Assembly: GCF_050122995.1 (NCBI RefSeq)
Contig: NZ_JBNLIA010000001.1
Location: 324,240 to 388,239 of the forward strand
Direction of reading: 5' to 3'
From: Haloparvum alkalitolerans
Lineage (GTDB): Archaea; Halobacteriota; Halobacteria; Halobacteriales; Haloferacaceae
DNA length: 64,000 bases
Part shown: positions 33,833 through 41,135 of the stretch, one piece after another
Position numbering within the stretch: position 1 is the first letter of the stretch
Layout: every line of letters starts with the position of its first letter
Notes under the pieces: model-generated
What the model was told of the DNA's origin: nothing
The model's input: the letters and a program-made list of their open reading frames with translations, nothing else
Database searches by the model: none
Position numbers and translations under genes: made by a program

Positions 33833-34801
33833 ATGAAAGCGGTAGTGCTTGCGGGTGGGTACGCGACGCGCCTCTGGCCGATCACGAAGGACCGGCCGAA
33901 GATGTTCCTCCCCGTCGGCGACCGGACGGTGATCGACGAGATCTTCGCCGACCTGGAGGCGGACGACCGGATCAGCGACGTGTTCGTCTCCACGAACGAG
34001 CGGTTCGCGGAGGACTTCGAGTCGTACCTCGCGGACAGCGAGTTCGAGAAGCCGAAGCTCTCCGTGGAGGACACCGAGGCCGAAGACGAGAAGTTCGGCG
34101 TCGTCGGCGCGCTCGCCCAGCTCGTGGAACGGGAGGGGATCGAGGAGGACCTCGTCGTCGTGGCGGGCGACAACCTGATCAGCTTCGACGTGGCCGAGTT
34201 CGTCGACTTCTTCGAAGCGAAGGGCACGGCCGCCATCGCGGCCTACGACGTGGGCTCACGGGAGAAGGCGAAGTCCTACGGGCTCGTCGAACTGGAGGGC
34301 GACCGCGTGGTCGACTTCCAGGAGAAGCCCGAGGACCCCAAGAGCACGCTCGTCTCCATCGCCTGCTACGCGTTCCCCGCCGACACCCTGCCGGACCTGC
34401 GGACGTACCTCGACGACGGCAACAACCCCGACGAGCCGGGCTGGTTCATCCAGTGGCTCCAGCGCCGCCAGCCGGTCCACGCGTTCACCTTCGACGGCGC
34501 GTGGTTCGACATCGGGACGCCCGAGAGCTACCTCGACGCGGTCGCGTGGACCCTCGACGGGGAGACGCGCGTCGCGGAGTCCGCGACCGTCGAGAACGCG
34601 ACGCTCGGCGAGAACGTTCACGTCATGGCCGACGCGACCGTCCGCGACGCCGCGGTCCACGACAGCGTCGTCTTCCCCGAGGTCACCATCGAGGAGGCGG
34701 AGGTCCGCCACACGATCATCGACCGCGGCACCCACCTCAAGGGGCTCGACCTCTCGGGCGCGCTCATCGGCGCGCACACGAAGATCACGAACGGCGAGTA
34801 G
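33833..34801 (+). CDS. Sugar-1-phosphate nucleotidyltransferase
   Basis: A 322-residue nucleotidyltransferase with an N-terminal Rossmann-like catalytic domain: AVVLAGGYATRLWPITKDRPKMFLPV-type loop at residues 3-28 (with the NTP-binding G-G-x-x-x-R pattern), VVVAGDNLISFD, VVDFQEKPEDP, and the sugar-site AWFDIGTPESYL. The last 60 residues form a left-handed parallel beta-helix with hexapeptide-like repeats. It makes an NDP-sugar (glucose-1-P thymidylyl/uridylyl type) for surface glycans. GGYATRLWPIT suggests the AglF/RfbA-like branch, not proven. No other glycosylation gene adjoins. Confidence 0.88.
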   Translation: MKAVVLAGGYATRLWPITKDRPKMFLPVGDRTVIDEIFADLEADDRISDVFVSTNERFAEDFESYLADSEFEKPKLSVEDTEAEDEKFGVVGALAQLVEREGIEEDLVVVAGDNLISFDVAEFVDFFEAKGTAAIAAYDVGSREKAKSYGLVELEGDRVVDFQEKPEDPKSTLVSIACYAFPADTLPDLRTYLDDGNNPDEPGWFIQWLQRRQPVHAFTFDGAWFDIGTPESYLDAVAWTLDGETRVAESATVENATLGENVHVMADATVRDAAVHDSVVFPEVTIEEAEVRHTIIDRGTHLKGLDLSGALIGAHTKITNGE

Positions 34802-34845
34802 GCGTCGGATGCCGTTCGCGCGGGCGCCGCTCCACCGCGGTCCGG

Positions 34846-35568
34846 CTACTCCAGCCGCGCGTCCGTCACGCGGATGTGCCCGCGGTCGCCCTCCCACACC
34901 GTCTCGTACTCCAGGTCGACCCGGCGGTCCATGTGCGGGCCGTCGACGACGAACGTCTCGAACTCGCCGCCCTCCCCGAGCAGGTGGACGCCGTACTCCT
35001 CGTTGAGCTCGCGGAGGTCCGCGAGCGCCTCCCGGTCGAGCGGGCGGCCGAGCCACGACTCGTCGAGGCCGTACGCCGCCACCTGGACGATCAGGATCTC
35101 GAAGCCGGCGTCGAGCATCGCGGTCGCCAGTTCCTCGGGGTCCTCCTGCCACAGCGGCGCGAACAGGTCGATCCCGAGCCGGTCGCACATCGCCTCGATC
35201 CGGCTGGTCTGGAACTCGCTCTCGACCGCGCCCGCGGTGACGCCCGCGAGGTCGACGCTCTCCTCGGCCGCGATCTCCCGGAGCGCCGCCTCCATCGGCT
35301 CGAGTTCCGCGTCGCCGCGCTCGCCCGCGGCCGCGTCCCCCGCCGGGCCCGTCTCGAAGTCCTCGGGTTCGACGGAGACGAGGTCGATCCCGACGCTCTC
35401 CGCGACGAGTTCGGTGAGGTGCGTCGCGGGCGTGTGGTACATGTAGGAGTCGCCGGCGGGGTGGACGGTGAGCAGGCGCGTCACGTCCAGCCCCTCCGCG
35501 AGTGCGCGGTACAGCGCCCACGAGGAGTCCTTGCCGCCGGAGAAGAGGCTGACCCAGTCGTCGCTCAT
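34846..35568 (-). CDS. Diphthine-ammonia ligase (Dph6/ATP-pyrophosphatase)
   Basis: A 240-residue PP-loop enzyme. SGGKDSSWAL at residues 10-19 is the ATP-pyrophosphatase loop, and LLGEGGEFETFVVDGPHM is the C-terminal signature of the DUF71/MJ0570 family (archaeal Dph6). It catalyses the last amidation of diphthine to diphthamide on elongation factor 2 (aEF2). ATG 35568 (MSDDWVSLFSGGKDS) fits the family start. Confidence 0.93.
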   Translation of the reverse strand: MSDDWVSLFSGGKDSSWALYRALAEGLDVTRLLTVHPAGDSYMYHTPATHLTELVAESVGIDLVSVEPEDFETGPAGDAAAGERGDAELEPMEAALREIAAEESVDLAGVTAGAVESEFQTSRIEAMCDRLGIDLFAPLWQEDPEELATAMLDAGFEILIVQVAAYGLDESWLGRPLDREALADLRELNEEYGVHLLGEGGEFETFVVDGPHMDRRVDLEYETVWEGDRGHIRVTDARLE

Positions 35569-35590
35569 GGCGAGTGAGAGCGGGGCTGCG

Positions 35591-35598
35591 GGTAAATC
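35591..35598 (-). promoter_or_regulatory. TATA-like box of dph6-like gene
   Basis: Minus-strand GATTTACC, 23-31 bp upstream of ATG 35568. Confidence 0.5.
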
Positions 35599-35657
35599 GG
35601 CAGCGGTCCGCGGGCGTCACGGTGAGACGAGCAGCTACCTCGGGCGCGTCCGGCGCC

Positions 35658-36227
35658 TCAGTCGCTGATGAACTTGTTGTCGCGCCAGTTGACGCCGCCC
35701 TCGCCGTCGCCGTTGCCCTTCGGGCTCTCGACGACCTCGACGGTCGCGGGGCGCTCCTCGCCCTCGACGATGCGGGTCGCCTGCAGCTCCTCGCCCTCCT
35801 CGGTGATGGCGGTGAGCGTGCCCTTCTCGGCCTGGAGCGCGATGTCGCGGAGGACGAGGAACATCGGGTACTGGAGCGCCGAGTTCTGGAGGACGGTCTC
35901 GCGGTCGCCCTTGAAGCAGGCGAACTCGACGAGCTCCGAGGGGATCTCCTCCTCCTCGTCGTCCATCCACTGGGGGCCGCCGGCGCGCGGCGGTTCCTCC
36001 TCGTAGACGCGCGTCTCGCTGACGGAGGCCTTCAGCTGTGCGGTCGGCGTGTACTTGCTGATGTTCTCGTCCGAGGAAACGGCCTTGATGATGAGTGTGT
36101 TGTTGCGACGCGTGATGTCCACGTCGTCGATCTCCGTCGGGAGGTCGGGGTCGTTCTCGAAGTACTCTTCTACGTCTTCGAGGGGCAGTTCGAGCGTCGA
36201 GTGAAGTCGGAACACGCGGCCTGACAT
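35658..36227 (-). CDS. Conserved haloarchaeal protein, N-terminal strand-rich domain
   Basis: A 189-residue acidic protein opening MSGRVFRLHSTLELPLEDV, with a beta-rich stretch (DVDITRRNNTLIIKAVSSDENI), a Pro/Glu linker (EEPPRAGGPQWMDDEEEE) and a helix-rich half (ELVEFACFKGDRETVLQNSALQYPMFLVLRDIAL). The last 40 residues look disordered and end NWRDNKFISD. No family recognised with certainty. The TATA-like sequence nearest to it (36303-36310) would give a leader of about 50 nt. Confidence 0.72.
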   Translation of the reverse strand: MSGRVFRLHSTLELPLEDVEEYFENDPDLPTEIDDVDITRRNNTLIIKAVSSDENISKYTPTAQLKASVSETRVYEEEPPRAGGPQWMDDEEEEIPSELVEFACFKGDRETVLQNSALQYPMFLVLRDIALQAEKGTLTAITEEGEELQATRIVEGEERPATVEVVESPKGNGDGEGGVNWRDNKFISD

Positions 36228-36302
36228 GGTTGAATGGGGTTCTGGTGGTTGGCGGACGCGGCGAGGGAGCAACCGTACCTACCGCATGTTGGGTACCGAG
36301 CC

Positions 36303-36310
36303 TTATAGGG
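36303..36310 (-). promoter_or_regulatory. TATA box, minus strand, CCTATAAG
   Basis: CCTATAAG on the minus strand about 76-83 bp upstream of ATG 36227. It suggests a leadered mRNA of about 50 nt for this gene. Confidence 0.5.
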
Positions 36311-36392
36311 GCTGCCCTTTCCGCGGCGCCGGTGCGGCGAGACGAGGGGCCTCACGCGCGCTGTCGGTCGCTCCTGGGGGTTTCGGAGTCGT

Positions 36393-36422
36393 CCGGTCGG
36401 GTCCCGGTCGGGTCCCGGTCGC
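36393..36422. repeat. Short tandem repeat, 11-bp units, near glutaredoxin stop
   Basis: Nearly three copies of ccggtcgggtc lie 17 bp past the stop of the glutaredoxin gene (36439), minus-strand sense. Confidence 0.8.
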
Positions 36423-36438
36423 GGTCGGAGCCGCGGGG

Positions 36439-36783
36439 CTACTCGGCGTTCAGCGACGCCGCGAGCTCGCCGCGCTCGTCGAGCTCCGCGAGCACGTCGC
36501 TCCCGCCGACGAACTCGCCGTCGACGTACGTCTGCGGGATCGTCTCCCAGTCGCTGTGCTCGGCGAGCGCCTCGCGGTACTGGTCGAGCGCGGGGAGCAC
36601 GTCGACCGTCTCGAACTCGGAGACGTGCTGGCCGATCAGCTCCAGCGCGCGCTTCGAGTAGCCGCACTGGGGCATCAGCCGGTTGCCCTTCATGAACAGG
36701 ACCACGTCGTTGTCCGCGATGGCCTCGTCGACGCGCTGCTGGATCTCCTCGGCGTCGGACTCGGATTCGGGCGTGAACGTCAT
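36439..36783 (-). CDS. Monothiol glutaredoxin (CGFS-like, CGYS)
   Basis: A 114-residue glutaredoxin with a short acidic N-tail, VVLFMKGNRLMPQCGYSK (active Cys40; the CGFS motif of monothiol glutaredoxins appears as CGYS), TIPQTYVDGEFVGGSDVL, and an alpha-helical C-terminus. Monothiol glutaredoxins carry or sense 2Fe-2S clusters and interact with BolA-type proteins; here it probably transfers Fe-S clusters or reduces glutathione-like thiols. ATG 36783 is preferred to a longer in-frame extension that runs into the repeat gap. Confidence 0.92.
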   Translation of the reverse strand: MTFTPESESDAEEIQQRVDEAIADNDVVLFMKGNRLMPQCGYSKRALELIGQHVSEFETVDVLPALDQYREALAEHSDWETIPQTYVDGEFVGGSDVLAELDERGELAASLNAE

Positions 36784-36889
36784 GTCCCCTCGTACGCGGC
36801 GCGGGGGAAAAGGGGTTGCGCTGTCGGCGACCGTCGGGTCGACCGTCCGCGAGGCGGTGGCGTGACCGCGGCGATGGTGTGACCGTGGC

Positions 36890-37040
36890 GGTGGCGCGCG
36901 CGTTTCTCGCGCGCGAGGGAGGCCGCGGGGCGGGCGCGATGCGGTGCAGTCCCGCGCCCGCCCCGCGGCCGAGGCTGGGGAGGTGCGAGGCTGCGGCGCT
37001 GTGCGGTGCGGGGCGGGACTGAAAGGGGCAGCCGGCTCGA
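36890..37040 (+). repeat. Intergenic modular hairpin element, copy D (best preserved)
   Basis: In the 619-bp gap upstream of glutaredoxin. A GCGCGCG hairpin (36895-36915) and GAGGGA are followed by a perfect 18-bp stem (arms 36921-36938 and 36953-36970) with loop ATGCGGTGCAGTCC. GAGGCTGGGGAGGTGCGAGG (36971-36990) follows, then GCTGTGCGGT and the end module GGGACTGAAAGGGGCAGCC (37016-37034). The rest of the gap to 37220 is not repeated elsewhere and I see nothing in it. Confidence 0.8.
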
Positions 37041-37227
37041 TCCGGCCCCGGAACCGCAAGCACCGCAGCGGGCGGTGTCTCCGGCGTCGCCGTGAGCGCG
37101 GTGCGGAGCGAACGGCGGCTCGAAAATCTCCGATTTTCGGCGCGCTACTGCACGCTGGAGGCTCGCGAGACGCGGGTTGTCTCGCCAAGCGGAGAGCGAG
37201 GAGCGCAGCGCGTGTCGCGGCCGGTCG

Positions 37228-37285
37228 AGCCGGCTGGGGCTTTCTGGGTGGTGCTGTCCAGATCGGCAGGATCGACAACAGACAC
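37228..37285 (+). repeat. 3' module of the intergenic element (copy D2)
   Basis: GGCTGGGGCTTTCTGGGTGG (37232-37251), GTGCTGTCC, then ATCGGCAGGATCGACAACAG. It matches the 3' ends of copies A and B, and is separated here from the hairpin part by about 190 bp. Confidence 0.75.
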
Positions 37286-37402
37286 AGAAAACGCGCCGTA
37301 CAGAGAGCCGGCCGGAGCGCTCAAACCGGGAGACACCCGCACGATCGGAGCGCGTCTGTCACTACCTCCCGTAAAAAACCCGAGAACCTCCGGGAAACTG
37401 CT

Positions 37403-38050
37403 TCAGTCCTCGCGGTCGACGCGCACCACGTCCACCAGCGAGTAGATGGGGACGCCCTCGATCTCCTCGTTGCCCTGCTTGTCCGCCAGCACGCAGCAGC
37501 CGACCGGCTCGCCGCCCTGCTCGCGGATCGCCTCGATGGTCTCGGCCATCGTGGTGCCGGAGGTGACGATGTCGTCGACGACGTAGCACTCGCGGCCGCG
37601 GATCCCCGCGAAGTTGCGCGAGAAGCCGCCGCCGTGCTCGGCGATGTCGCCCTCCTCCCACTGGTGCTTGGCGGGCGCGTAGGTGCCCATGTCCGTGTCG
37701 AGCGCGCGCGCGACGACCGTCGCCAGCGGGACGCCCGCCTTCTCGATGCCGATGGTGAGGTCGACCTCCTCGCCCTCCTTCGAGAGCAGGTCCGCCATCG
37801 CCTTGCCCGCGTAGCTGAGCCGCGCCGAGTCGCGCCCGATGGCGCTCCAGTCGACGTGGATGTCCGAGCTCGTGGTCGCGGCGGGCTCCTCCTGCACGTC
37901 GGCTGCCGACTCCTCGCCCGCGCCGGCGCGCTCGACGAGCCAGCTCGCCGTCTCCCGCGAGACGTTCAGCTCGTCGGCGATCTCCCCCTTCGAGAGGCCG
38001 CGCTCGGCCAGCTCCGCGGCGCTGTCGATCAGGTCGTCAACGTTCTTCAT
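37403..38050 (-). CDS. gfcR: GfcR-type PRPP-domain transcriptional regulator
   Basis: A 215-residue protein: N-terminal helix-turn-helix (residues 1-45, AAELAERGLSKGEIADELNVSRETASWLV), a short linker, then a type I phosphoribosyltransferase-like domain with the PRPP loop YVVDDIVTSGTTM (156-168). In Haloferax the orthologue GfcR controls glycolysis genes for glucose, fructose and casamino-acid growth, and lies beside glucose dehydrogenase. Here its ATG sits inside the 3' end of gdh (14-nt overlap), so the pair is translationally coupled. Confidence 0.9.
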   Translation of the reverse strand: MKNVDDLIDSAAELAERGLSKGEIADELNVSRETASWLVERAGAGEESAADVQEEPAATTSSDIHVDWSAIGRDSARLSYAGKAMADLLSKEGEEVDLTIGIEKAGVPLATVVARALDTDMGTYAPAKHQWEEGDIAEHGGGFSRNFAGIRGRECYVVDDIVTSGTTMAETIEAIREQGGEPVGCCVLADKQGNEEIEGVPIYSLVDVVRVDRED

Positions 38051-39107
38051 AGCTGGCGAATTCGACGGCCGTTTTAATAGTCGTGTCGTCATCCGCGAAC
38101 GCGGCCTCGAACTCGTCCAGCCCGTGGACGCCGGTGACCAGGTCCTCGAGGAACGACCCCTCCATCGCGGCCAGCGAGTCGGCCGCGGCCTCGAAGTGCC
38201 CCACGCCGGAGTTGACGCTCCCGACGAGCGCCTTGTTGTGGAGGACGAACTCGCGGTGGAGCGCGCCCCCGTCGACCTCGAACTCCCAGTCGCTCGGGAC
38301 GCCGAGCAGCGCGCCGACGCCGTTCGGGGCGAGCGCCTCGATCGTCTCGAAGGCGTGCGGCGCGTAGCCGGTCGCCTCGTAGACGAAGTCCGGCGCCTCG
38401 TGGACCTCCGGGACCTCCGGGACCGCCGTCTCCTCGGAGTTGACGTAGGTCGCACCGAGCGACTCGATGATGTCGATGGTGGGGTCCGGCCGGTACCGGC
38501 GGCCGAGACAGTAGAGCCGGTCGAACCGGTCGTCGAGCATCGCGACCGTCAACAGCCCGAGTGAGCCGTTGCCGAGCACCAGCGCGCTCTCGGGGTCCCA
38601 CTCGAACGCCGACCGCGAGGCGAACGCGTGCTCGACCGCCTTCTCGGTGATCGATATCGGCTCCACCAGAAAGCCCCACTCCGCGAGTTCGGGCGGAATC
38701 TCGACGAGGCACTCCGCGGGGCTGGTGAAGTACTCGGCCATGAAGCCGTGGTCGCCGACGATGCCGCGCTCGTGGTACTGGCCCGCCGGGGCCATGTCCG
38801 GTTCGCCGCGCGCGAAGAACTCGTTGCCCCCGTTCGGCGCCCGCCGGACGGTCGGGACGACCACGTCGCCCTCCTCGAGGTCGGTGCCGTTCGGGTCCGC
38901 CACGACGCCGACCGCCTCGTGGCCCAACACGAGGTGGTCCTCGCCGTCGGGGAACCCGCCGTGGGTCCCCGCGATGACTTCGTGGTCGGTCCCGTCGACG
39001 CCCACCCGGAGCGTCCGCACGAGCGCCTCCCCGGCGGCCGGTTCCGGCCGCGGCTTCTCGATCAGGACGGGATCGCCCCCGCCCTCGGTGACCGCGATTG
39101 CGTGCAT
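38037..39107 (-). CDS. gdh: Glucose 1-dehydrogenase (medium-chain, zinc)
   Basis: A 356-residue member of the zinc medium-chain dehydrogenases, opening MHAIAVTEGGGDPVLIEKPRP. LGHEAVGVV (about residue 62) has the zinc/substrate histidine, VGVDGTDHEVIAGTHGGF is typical of haloarchaeal glucose dehydrogenases, and ALVLGNGSLGLLTVAML is the nucleotide fold. It oxidises glucose to gluconolactone with NADP+, the entry to the semi-phosphorylative Entner-Doudoroff route. Its 3' end overlaps the gfcR start. Confidence 0.93.
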   Translation of the reverse strand: MHAIAVTEGGGDPVLIEKPRPEPAAGEALVRTLRVGVDGTDHEVIAGTHGGFPDGEDHLVLGHEAVGVVADPNGTDLEEGDVVVPTVRRAPNGGNEFFARGEPDMAPAGQYHERGIVGDHGFMAEYFTSPAECLVEIPPELAEWGFLVEPISITEKAVEHAFASRSAFEWDPESALVLGNGSLGLLTVAMLDDRFDRLYCLGRRYRPDPTIDIIESLGATYVNSEETAVPEVPEVHEAPDFVYEATGYAPHAFETIEALAPNGVGALLGVPSDWEFEVDGGALHREFVLHNKALVGSVNSGVGHFEAAADSLAAMEGSFLEDLVTGVHGLDEFEAAFADDDTTIKTAVEFASYEER

Positions 39108-39133
39108 ACGATGACCGAGGATCCGGGCCACCA

Positions 39134-39156
39134 AAAGATTTATTCTATTTTGAGTA
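39134..39156 (-). promoter_or_regulatory. gdh promoter region with dyad-like TACT/GAATA site
   Basis: An AT-rich core with, on the minus strand, TACTCAAAATAGAATA (39156 to 39141). It resembles the TACT-N7-8-GAGTA site described for the haloarchaeal sugar regulator TrmB, with one mismatch. The likely TATA is within AGAATAAATC, about 30-38 bp upstream of ATG 39107. Confidence 0.45.
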
Positions 39157-39355
39157 ATTTCTCTCCCCGTCGGCGGACGCGGGTTCGGCGCGGGTCCAGT
39201 CCCCACGCCGACAGCCATCACCGTCGCGACGCACCGTCGAGACGTCCGACCCGCCTCCGCCGTCACCCTGTTGTCGCGCGGTCGCCACCGCCCCGCGAGG
39301 AGCGGCACCGCGACGAGCGGCGGGCTTTTTGTTCGCGCCGCGCGCAGCCGTGGTC

Positions 39356-40234
39356 GTGTGCACGCTCGCGCTCGCATGGCGGACGTTCGAGGGGACGCCG
39401 GTCGCCGCCGCCGCGAACCGCGACGAGGGGCTCGGCCGTCCCTCGGAACCGCCGGCGCTGTGGGAGGTCGGCGCCGCCGGCGGGGAAGCCGACGGCGCGG
39501 TCGGCGACGGCGCCACGACCGACGACGGGACTACGACCGACGACGGCACCGCGACGTTCCTCGCGCCGCGCGATGCGGAGGCCGGCGGGACGTGGGTCGG
39601 GCTCAACGAATACGGCTGCTACGCCACCGTCACCAACCGATGGCTGGACGAGTCGCCGCCCGCCGAGCGGTCGCGCGGGCTCCTCGTGCGCGACTGTCTG
39701 CGCGCGCCGACCGCGGAGGCGGCGGTCCGCCGCGTGGAGCGGGAGCTCCGCGAGCGTTCCTACGACGGGTTCAATCTCGCGATCGCGGACGCCCGCGCGG
39801 CGTTCGTCGTCTCGTGGAGCGGCCGGCTCTCCATCGAGCGGCTCGACCCCGGCGTCCACGTGCTGACGAACGTCGGCGGACTGCTCAACGGCCGCGGGCG
39901 CTTCGCGGTCCCCGAGCGCCGCCGCGAGGCGGGCGAGGAGCAGGTCGAACGCGTCGGCCGACTCGCCGACCGGCTGGGCGTCGAGCCGGGTGACGTCGCG
40001 GACGCCTGGCTCGACCGCGCGGGCGCGGCCATGGCCGATCACGAGGTGGGCGTCTGCGTCCACGGCGACGGCTACGGGACGCGGTCCAGCACGCTCGTCG
40101 GGACCGGCCCGGCCCCCCGGTTCGCGTTCGCGGACGGGCCGCCCTGCGAGACGGCCTACGCCGACGTGTCCGTTCCCGACGGCTGGCCGCGGACCCCACC
40201 CCGGGAGGACGGTCGTCCGGAAGGTCAGGTTTAA
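39356..40234 (+). CDS. TANGO2/NRDE-family protein
   Basis: A 292-residue protein of the NRDE/TANGO2 family. GTG 39356 is chosen because it gives the family start MCTLALAWRTFEGTPVAAAANRDE, where Cys2 is the conserved N-terminal residue and NRDE is the namesake motif. GGTWVGLNEYGCYATVTNR is the second block, and STLVG the last. A Gly/Asp/Thr-rich low-complexity insertion lies at about residues 45-70. The family is linked to heme handling in eukaryotes; the archaeal role is not known. It is divergent from gdh. Confidence 0.88.
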   Translation: MCTLALAWRTFEGTPVAAAANRDEGLGRPSEPPALWEVGAAGGEADGAVGDGATTDDGTTTDDGTATFLAPRDAEAGGTWVGLNEYGCYATVTNRWLDESPPAERSRGLLVRDCLRAPTAEAAVRRVERELRERSYDGFNLAIADARAAFVVSWSGRLSIERLDPGVHVLTNVGGLLNGRGRFAVPERRREAGEEQVERVGRLADRLGVEPGDVADAWLDRAGAAMADHEVGVCVHGDGYGTRSSTLVGTGPAPRFAFADGPPCETAYADVSVPDGWPRTPPREDGRPEGQV

Positions 40235-40259
40235 GCGAATCGCGGGCGCCAACACACAC

Positions 40260-40613
40260 ATGAGCGTGTCCGAACTGGAGGCCGACCTCTCGGATGACGA
40301 GCACGCGGGGCTCGAACTCATCCGCGAGACGGGCGGCATCCACCAGAGCGACTTCTGGAAGGAGCTGGACGTCTCCTCCCGGAAGGGGAGCCGCATCGCG
40401 GAAGCGCTGGAGGAGTCCGGCCTCATCAAGCGCGAGGATACCGTCTACGACGGCCACAACACCTTCTACCTCGAGCCGGCCGCCCGCGACCTGGACTTCT
40501 CGCTGCTGATGGCCGGCGACATGCTCTCGCCGTTCATCGGCGAGGAGGAGGTCGACCCGCAGTCCGACGCCTTCTCGCAGTGGCTGATGAACCTCGCTTA
40601 CGAGGAGTACTGA
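40260..40613 (+). CDS. Winged-helix DNA-binding protein
   Basis: A 117-residue protein starting MSVSELEADLSDDEHAGLELI. It has a helix-turn-helix core (GGIHQSDFWKELDVSSRKGSRIAEALEESG), a wing (LIKREDTVYDGHNTFYL) and a C-terminal helix. Similar stand-alone haloarchaeal wHTH proteins (MarR/ArsR-like fold) regulate unknown targets. No sensor domain is visible. Spacing of 25 nt from the NRDE gene suggests co-transcription or read-through. Confidence 0.8.
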   Translation: MSVSELEADLSDDEHAGLELIRETGGIHQSDFWKELDVSSRKGSRIAEALEESGLIKREDTVYDGHNTFYLEPAARDLDFSLLMAGDMLSPFIGEEEVDPQSDAFSQWLMNLAYEEY

Positions 40614-40667
40614 CCCGCCGCGCCGGAAGCGGCGGTCTCGCCGCACCGACGGTTCTCCCTACGCCGG

Positions 40668-40677
40668 ACGATTTTTG
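40668..40677 (+). promoter_or_regulatory. TATA-like box of VOC gene
   Basis: GATTTTTGCA, 25-34 bp upstream of ATG 40702. It may also end upstream transcripts through its T run. Confidence 0.4.
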
Positions 40678-40701
40678 CATTCGGGGCGCGACCGGACCCG
40701 C

Positions 40702-41052
40702 ATGTCGGGCATCGTCTTCTTCGCCACGGAGAACCACGACGCGGTCGTCGACTTCTACGTTGAAACGGTCGGCGCGGACGTGTGGCTCGAACAGCCGGAC
40801 TGTACCGTCCTCAAGCACGGCAACCTGCTCGTCGGGTTCTGTGACCGCGACCGGACGGACGACGAGGGGACCGTGACGATCCTCGCGGACGACCGTGCGG
40901 GCGTCGACGCCTACCACGAGCGCGTCGGCGCGGCCGCGACCGAGCCGCCGCACGTCGAGGAGACGTACGACATCTACCGGTTCCTGGCGCGGGACCCGGA
41001 CGGGCGCACGGTCGAGTTTCAGACCTTTCTGGACCCGGACGTCGCCGTCTGA
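40702..41052 (+). CDS. VOC (glyoxalase/dioxygenase fold) protein
   Basis: A 116-residue vicinal-oxygen-chelate domain protein. VFFATENHDAVVDFYVETVG and LARDPDGRTVEFQTF are the usual first and last motifs; the latter carries a glutamate metal ligand. Members include glyoxalases, fosfomycin-resistance and dioxygenase enzymes. With only one VOC repeat and an incomplete set of metal ligands visible, the substrate cannot be given. Confidence 0.83.
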   Translation: MSGIVFFATENHDAVVDFYVETVGADVWLEQPDCTVLKHGNLLVGFCDRDRTDDEGTVTILADDRAGVDAYHERVGAAATEPPHVEETYDIYRFLARDPDGRTVEFQTFLDPDVAV

Positions 41053-41135
41053 TGGGGGCGAACCGGGGGAACACCACGATACCGAGGGCTCGGGTCGGCC
41101 CGGGCGCTTAATGCCGTCGAGTCAGATCGTTGACC

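Noticed and set aside
38660..38690. Inverted copy of the GGGGCTTTCTGG module inside gdh (CCAGAAAGCCCC)
   Set aside because: It is part of coding sequence (FLVEPIS context), has no flanking modules, and is a chance match.
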